DNA from: Aphrophora alni
Lineage: Eukaryota; Arthropoda; Insecta; Hemiptera; Aphrophoridae
Length of the DNA stretch: 64,000 nt
Direction of reading: 5' to 3'
Assembly (NCBI GenBank): GCA_963513935.1
Contig: OY740765.1
Coordinates: 149,135,830-149,199,829 of the forward strand
Shown here: positions 56,501-64,000 of the stretch, one piece after another
How the letters are laid out: each line of letters starts with the position of its first letter
Numbering within the stretch: the first letter of the stretch is position 1
The notes under the pieces: model-generated
The model's database searches: none
What the model saw: the letters and a program-made list of their open reading frames with translations, nothing else
Told to the model about the DNA's origin: nothing
Position numbers and translations under genes: made by a program

Positions 56501-59500
56501 GATAAAAAGTAGATGCTTCAAGAAGCTTCCCAACTTCTGGACTTTTCAGTTTATGGATTTTACCATTTGGTTCTAGATACAAAGAAAGATTCGAGTGTCA
56601 AAACGTGAACATAACTCCCCTGTTTCTAATATTGTTCTTTAAAGTCCTCTTCCAGCTGGGCTATTCTTATTAACTTAGTGCAGGCGAGAATCTTGACCCT
56701 CTCTCCACCACACTTTAAGGATTTGGAGTTTCATCTACTAAAGCTGTTACAGTATATCATATTAGAGTTACGGAAACATAACCTTTTGGGAATAAATCCA
56801 TTAAGAGCTTAACGTTAATACCTAGAAAAGGAAAGTTTAATCTTGATTTTACAATGTATACATTGTTTGAAATGTCCAAAATTCATTCGAAATAAAGTCA
56901 ATTTTAAGAAATTCTATCTTAAATGACAACTTGTTGTGCTTATTTTGTTGGAAACTAAGGTTTACCGATACTTCCTGAATCGGGATTTTGGGGGAAATAG
57001 TAATAAAAGTCATCGAGGGAGGTCAAAGGCAGATGTAAAAATGTTTGTACTTTCATAGAGCAGATTTTGATGAATTTTTGTGTTATCACAGGTACCTCAC
57101 GACTATCATATTTGAGTATTTAGGAGTACATATAACTTACGTTTCAACATAATCGGTTCACTGGTTTCCGAAAAGTATATTATGTTTACTATCGTAATAC
57201 TTTCTCCATAGAGAATGAAAAAGTAAATACTCTACAGTGTTCAAATATCGCACTAACCTTTTCATACACCCATACACTAAACTAAACCAATACGCTTAAT
57301 CAAATCGAAGTATTCTCCATAATTTCCCCAACAATACCGGTTCCAGAATTCGCTGTAGAAATGTGAAAAACGAACCATGGCTACTTCTACAGTCTTAGAA
57401 GATCGCTTAATTGAAATCGACCCACGCGTTATTGAATATATTTCAGTGAATTTTGATAGTTAATGGGCCAAACAACTAGACACCGCTCAGGCTTCATTTC
57501 TCAACTTCTAATTTACTCGAGAAGCATAATTTTATTTTACATTGGTTTGGTTTATAGATTCTCACTTTTCATTCAAAATTAATAGAAATGTATTTAATTT
57601 TATGATATTTTAAAACTGTTAGGTAATCACGGTTTATTTTCAAATTTCGACCCATAATTCCTGAATTGATATTTTTTGGAAATATGACATGTAATACCAT
57701 TTGATTGAGTCCTTATTTGGTACAGTTTAACGAAATTTGTATCCAAACTTTTATAGTCTAAATTTCTGATTCGGTAGGATCTTTACAATTTCTTGTTGTC
57801 AACATTTTTATTTTAAATATTAGGCTACAGCCCAGTGCTTAGACAGACGACAGAAATAAATGTCGAAATCATAATTTTGGAGTCAGAAAACCAGTAAAAC
57901 GGATATCCTACAGAATATTAAATTCAATGTTATTAAACAAGACAATATTATAAGTTATCCTTTAGTGCAAAATATTTTATAATTAATAATAATTTTTGAA
58001 ATTATCGCCATTTTAAATTGTTAAAATCTACCGTCATTTTGAAGATGTTTAAAATAAAATATTTATTGTTAGAATAGAATACTGATAAAAGGTTATATAC
58101 GAAACAAGTATAACAAATGTAGACTCATTACATCATTTACTTCAGAAGTTATCAAATTTGTTTATAGGGAAAACCCCCAAATCAGTCCAAGTACTCTGAA
58201 GGTCGGTTATTGACGAGTTTCCTATAAATGTTTTACGACGAGGTACTTTAGGCCTAGATGAGCCCATCCTTAAATAATTGGCGTATCTGCGTATTTTTGA
58301 AGCGATTTTATGAATTTCTAGAGTGTAGATTGAGTGATGAAATATATTCACGTTGTACAAAGGATGGACATGAATTTGTTCATAAAAATATGCATGGGTA
58401 CAAACTTCATAACAATTTATACGTACCCTCTGGTTTTAAATTAAATGAGATTTAAAAAACTTAAAAAAGACTTGAATTTCCTCAAAATCCAAAAACGTTA
58501 TGATTGTAATAAATTAATTAATAAAACTAAAAACAGTAATAAAATAACAAAAAATGAAAAGTTAGAATTATAAATGTTAGGAGATAGAGAGCATGCTCGA
58601 GGGCATATCAAGGAGAAATAATTAATAAATATGAAAATTAAATTAGAAGTAAATAATTAAGAAAGTTTAGTTATAAAATAAATAACAATTTCAACCTTTT
58701 AAATAAATAAATAATAGTTTATCACAATTTCCATTAGAATTTATACAAAAAGAAGATTTTGTCAATATTGAGAAATTGTATCCGATCTAAGGATACACGG
58801 CTCCGAGTTGTATTTAAAATAAGGGGAATAAAAGATCTGAGCTTGGTCATTGTTTAAGGTAAATAAATTTAATAACTATAATTTTTTTTTAAATATTTTG
58901 GAGGGGTTCCAGTGTGTTCGGGATACTCTGTGAATATTTCATAGCCTAGACCAGATAGTACAGAAGCCTAAACACTTCCAGTAGGCTATCGAGATTTTTA
59001 CTTTACTAAGTTTGTTGTAGTTTATTAAAACTTCTTTACTTATTCGTATGTAAGCAATGCACAACCTAATTTTCTCTGTGCATTTCAAAGATACTCTGTA
59101 TATGTGAGGAAGTAAGATTTACAAAGCTCAGTATAAGTTTCGTCTGCACTGCTCTAAGGCTTATTAAAGTTCCTCTCAGAAAGCAAAATGCAGTACTGTT
59201 TTGAATTACTAAGTACGAGGCCCGAGGACGCGTGTTGGCTGCCGAACATGACTCTAATAACGTGCAACCAAATATCTAGTGCTCCGCGAACATTTACATG
59301 TTTTAACAGGTGTAAAGATTGTACTAACTTCCTAATATACGCCTAATATTTAATCTTTAAACTTAAAATCTACAAAATTGTAATTAGTTGAGAAAAAAAT
59401 TGCAATAATGTACAATTATTTCAAATGTATTTTTGAATTAAATAATTATCATGAAATTACTACAAACTATTAAGGGGGATTCTAATTTGTTTAAAATATA

Positions 59501-59939
59501 TGTAGATATGTATTTTTATATGAAAATGTGTAGACCTACTTAAAATTGACTTCATTCCGAAGAAAACAACCTAAGTTTTTATTGACCTAAGCACAAACAA
59601 AAGTAATAAAAATAAACTTTTAGTTGACAAAATTAATAATCTTGTCTTTTTGACCACAGAAAGTTGCTTACCATGGATTATTTTTCAAAAAGGCCAACTT
59701 GGTCATAAAATTTTGATGTTCGCTAGACGAAAATGTGAAATAGAAATTGCATGCTCAATACATTAAATTGGTACTAAAATAAATAAAATGGAAAGAAATT
59801 TACAGTTGCCATTTTTTTTTGAAAATTATTAATTTTTCGTTTCCTTCAACATCAGCATTTAGAAATATTTTCTCTCTAGCTTCAATAAACTACTTGTTAA
59901 ATTGCATTCCTACATGAATGTAACAGTTGTATACATCAA
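56501..59939. other. No gene seen
   Basis: AT-rich sequence. 57600-57780 has old-repeat character similar to 21430-21600. 58440-58720 is A-rich on the plus strand. Short open frames at 58142-58455 on both strands have no recognised content. Confidence 0.5.
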
Positions 59940-60770
59940 GATGTGATGAGGACGAGTGCTGAACAGGTCAGTATGTGGTCCGCATCCTGTCTGCCATCCT
60001 CGCAGAAAGAGAATTGATCACTTGTTACGATTTCCAATTTGAAAAGCTGAGCTTGGAAGTATTCCGTTCAGTGAGCGGTCTGGAGTAGTCACACCAGTTG
60101 TGCGAGGAATCGTCAGTGAGAGAGGCGTTTGGTATTGATCACTAAGCCAACGCTGTACAATTGAGTCCACTATCCACCATAGCTGAAGCTAAACAAAATC
60201 CGGGTTACTTCAGATTGTAGTAGTTCTTCTCCGGCTTTAATCAGAGCGTCAACGCCATTGTGTGTATCCCATCGTGAATTGGCATTCGTTGGATGGCCAA
60301 CCTAAATGGGACAGCCGCACCAACTCCTCCACTCAATGTACCATTATGCTGTCGGTTGGTTTGTTGGAACATATTCCAGAGATGGATAACTACGATTCTA
60401 TGAGAACAACAGTTATTTGCATTGGTGATGACCTCTTTGGCGGCTTTGGAGATTACAAAGACAACCATCAACATTTACAGTCCTGGAGTTCAACTCCTGT
60501 TTGGAATTCCAAGGCTGGAATCTATGTACATTTAGCCCTACCCGTAATGATCCTAATGAAATGGTTCTGGATTTTGGCCAAACGATCAAGATTTACTTTA
60601 CTTGACAATATTAATATTTCTCCTCCATATTCCATTGTAGGATGTGAATATGTTTTATACGCTACGCTTAAAACATCTTGTGTTGCGCCGCATATTGTAA
60701 CCGCGAGTTTCTTGAAAAAGTTGAGTCTTTTGGAGCCTTTTCCTGTCTCCTTTTATATGTGTGTTGTCTC
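59940..60770 (-). pseudogene. LINE reverse transcriptase / RNase H remnant (jockey/CR1-like)
   Basis: Read on the minus strand, 60757-60530 encodes GSKRLNFFKKLA, GATQDVLSVAYKTY, PTMEYGGEIL and KIQNHFIRIITGRAK. This is the region after the reverse-transcriptase palm in jockey-like LINEs (usual form L..L....WG...L..YK....P..EYG..V, then KIQN..LRLITGA). After stops and frame changes, RNase H-like pieces follow: ALIKAGEELLQS near 60220, then CEDGRQDADHILTCSAL (about 60010-59960), the terminal zinc-binding segment. The 174-codon plus-strand open frame at 60262-60786 is only the antisense of this remnant. No poly(A) tail was identified. Confidence 0.75.
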
Positions 60771-63700
60771 ACAATTTACGACCTAAATATACGCCTAAAT
60801 ATATATGAAAGTTTTCTACTCTTAGTTGTACAGTTCCTTATTTGAGGCTGAAAGTATTACGAAACAAAATTGTGTTTATATCAGCTATTATAGGCGCGCT
60901 TATCCCTACTGGGTCATTTTCGTATCTATTGTGAACTTTTAACTCTTTCACATTTAAAGTTTTTCGTGGCTTTTGTAATATCAGAGTGACTTCAAACTAA
61001 ATACCGTAATAAAGTTACATTTTAGTTTATTATCGAGATATACATATATCTTCAGTTCACCTTCAACTCCTACAGTCTTTACTGCAGAATTCTATACAAT
61101 AATAAAGGCTCTAAATATTTTCATCCTTGTGCGTTCATTATCTTCTATGTTCCGACTTCAAGAGTGCTTTACAGTACATCCAAGACATGTATTCTCCAAA
61201 CGTTTTAGTAAAGTCATTCTATGTTACACAGGCTCCGATGTTTTGGGGTGGCATTTTGTTGGTTTCCAAAACACTCTGGAATAAGTAAGAACATTAGGGC
61301 AGATAATGTAACAAAATAGCCTACACATTTGTCACTACCCATGTAGCGTTTACAGCCTTGTTTAGAGAATTGGAAGAGGGGGAGGGGGTTGCGGGAAATT
61401 ATATCAATGTGATGAAGATTAAAGACATTGACCGTCCTCGAACGTTATCAACCCGTAAAACTCGCCGAATGAGGTGGTTTCCTGTCTGACATTCCGTATT
61501 GTCCCAAGGATTTGTGATGCTTCATGTTGACAGTTTTGGCTAGATATATTTTGCAGTAACCTATTAGAGACGAGTCACTGTATTCTGGTAATAAGTTTCA
61601 GTAACCTATTAATTTAATAATGCGTTACTGGGTAGATTACATACGTTACAGGATGCCTGGCGACTTCAACAAACGTTTTAAATCTACGCTATTACAATCT
61701 TTTTAGCTTCATGATATTATTTTTTAAATTACAGAACCAGTAAAAACTGTTAGTCATATTTAAATAGTGGTTTTTTAATTAATGAAATAAAAACACTACG
61801 TGTTCTGTAACATAAAAAATATATTTAAAAATATAGTAAATATATAAACACAGTTTTAAATATACACAATAAAATAAATACATTATGAAGTGAAAAAAGT
61901 ATAATTTTTTTATATAAGTTCATTGTAATGAAAATGAATTTCATGGAATTACATTTTGTAAAATGTAATAATGAAAACTGTGAAAATTTTAAAATTATAA
62001 TAACGTTAATACAACTGTTGGGCAAAAAAAAACAACATTTAAAACATGTTCACTGTATAAAAAATAAGTTAATATATACCAATGAAAATATAAAATAATA
62101 ATAATATAAATATAAAGTGAAAATAGAAATAGGTTCAATAAATAATATGTAATAATATTAGTAATATAAGTACTGTTATAACAATAAATTAATCATATAA
62201 TTGAAACAAGTAATCGATTTTAATTCCACGTGTGTGCATAATATGAATTCTTATCGTACTGTATATGTTTTAATATAATTGTAACATTGTGTTAGTGATT
62301 ATTCAATTGCCGTTTAACGCCTTACAGAAAGACATCTGTGAAACTTTTGTTTCGTTCCAATTTTCCATTAATAGCTTCACTTGCTAGAAATGTATTGTGG
62401 TTATCGCTCATCGTTATAAAATAACAGGGTGTTTGTAGTAACCAGTTCCAACGAAGTATTCATATTATATTTCCTGTTATGTTAAATAACGTATATCTTT
62501 AGTTTTAGTAGAATATCTATTTACTAATATTTGCATGTGGTACATTTACAATTATTTGGAGGCTTTTTTATCTACTAGTTCCATTCAGATAATAGGGGGG
62601 TTGATTTTTAACTAGATTTAGTGGTGTTGCTTTACCGGTCTATGTTATTTTTATGGGAAGATTTTATTTAGTGTTGTTATTTTAACATTATTTTTTTATT
62701 TATTGGTTATTTATTAATATTTAAGTATTTGATTATTTACATAGATAAGTTTTTATTAAAGCAAAATTACACATATGGAACTTATATTTATTTGTTAGAA
62801 AATATATTCAATGACTTATGCTGTCTGAGAAGTCTGATTCAATGTGACACAGGTTTCAAAATGTTGTAATAGTTTATACACCAAAACATTAAATAGTAGA
62901 ATTAAAATAATTTTATATAAAATAATAAATTAACAGTTGTTACCCTATTTCATTATATATATAATTTATACTTTAAATTTTATAAAAGGAGCTACCTAAA
63001 ACTCTACCCATATACTCTCCATTAGTTAAATAAAGTTCCCTTTATAATAAACAATAAAAAATTTAAATTGTAACTCATTACAAAATAATATAAATATAAT
63101 TTAATTAATAGGTATAATCACTTCCTAATAAGCTGATTCTAACATTAGAAGCTTGTCTACAATATATTAATAATAACTGCTCATTTTTCCATTGAGTAAA
63201 GGTATAATATTTCTATATTTCTTCTTTTTAAACATACTGTATCTGAGACGCAATAACTGTAAACAGTAAACAACCTCCTAACAAATAATGAGTATAAATA
63301 GTTATTAATCAGAGTGTAATTTATTTTGTATATTATTTATGTATTTTACTAGTTATTCATTTTTATTGTTGTATATTTTAATTTACGGGCTTAGAAGCTC
63401 TTTACAGATTTATCTTTTAAACATAAAGGCAGTGATGACCTTTGCGTTGTTTCATATTAATAAATTAATACAAATTATATCTTCAGAGATACCGATGGTT
63501 CTCAGAGAATGGAAATGATGAAAATCACTGCAATGTCCATATAAAACCAATATTTCAATCATAAAGAACTATTAGCATATTCACGTAAAGGCTTGGTATG
63601 GAATGTAGGCTTAGTCACATGGCAGTCAGCTGATCCGGTTGACCTTGCGGTGTCCGTCTCAAGGTCACGTTACAAGAATACCTCGACTTTCACTAACTGG

Positions 63701-64000
63701 ACAGTCTACCTTAACACTTAACAATATTTTTAAAACCATTGATGGTATAAATATAGTTCCTTTTATTCCACTTTCCAAACCAAAGATTAACACAAATTAA
63801 CATTAAACAAGAAGAGAAATTAATTACTTAAATATCATTAACCAATTGTATTGTGGTTTGCCTCGTGGATGAAGGACATTATATACTTATAATGTTTTAA
63901 GCTGGAAATAGCGTATTATATAGAATCAGTGTTTAATCTTTAACTTTTATTGCTAGTTGATAGATTACAGTTATCGTGGTTCGGCGCTGGATGAAGAAGG
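60771..64000. other. No gene seen
   Basis: Ordinary AT-rich sequence to about 61,800, then very AT-rich (61,800-63,500) with only low-complexity frames. 63,600-63,720 is GC-richer but not open. Confidence 0.5.

Noticed and set aside
60262..60786. 174-codon open frame on the plus strand, the longest in the window.
   Set aside because: It is antisense to a recognisable LINE reverse-transcriptase remnant on the minus strand; its own translation has no domain.

Overview
This 64 kb window is AT-rich (roughly 70% A+T by eye), multicellular-eukaryote DNA with no complete protein-coding gene that I can support. The mobile-element content points to an arthropod, probably an insect: an R1-clade LINE, a second LINE related to jockey/CR1, several Penelope-like element (PLE) remnants with GIY-YIG endonuclease coding, and a mariner-type DNA transposon. 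The species cannot be named from this sequence. The window reads as intergenic or intronic DNA built from old, nested repeats.

Layout. 0-7.4 kb: a GC-rich, cysteine-rich exon candidate (about 259-504), a broken mariner-type transposon with ~130-bp terminal inverted repeats (1144-2665), a 42-bp minisatellite (4.2 kb), and a ~150-bp tandem array (5.0-7.4 kb) split by a ~1.1 kb GC-richer insertion that carries a TATA box and a poly(A) signal. 9.4-10.8 kb: a PLE remnant with GIY-YIG coding, flanking direct repeats and an internal inverted repeat. 12-24 kb: minisatellite, hairpins and PLE ends. 24060-24584: a perfect palindrome with two identical 255-bp arms. 25-30 kb: a lone mariner end, a second PLE coding fragment and dispersed repeats. 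31-50 kb: several repeat families present once on each strand as nested inverted pairs around ~41-42 kb. The same stretch holds a 19-unit 68/70-bp satellite (37914-39222), a 5'-truncated R1-clade LINE on the minus strand (41234-42173) and a ~31-bp minisatellite (45 kb). 50.8-56.5 kb: a 1.1-kb inverted repeat around a 3.4-kb spacer. The spacer holds a minisatellite, a 702-bp element with a 10-bp target duplication and subterminal 16-bp repeats, and an 88-bp-arm palindrome. 59.9-60.8 kb: a decayed LINE reverse transcriptase on the minus strand. The rest is AT-rich DNA in which I see no gene.

The most unusual items are the perfect 255-bp palindrome, the 702-bp element, the recurrent PLE-type ends whose cores resemble hammerhead ribozymes and which sit repeatedly as head-to-head inverted pairs, the bimodal 68/70-bp satellite, and the large-scale nested inverted symmetry at 31.6-49.7 kb. 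All assignments rest on reading the sequence; no database search was run.
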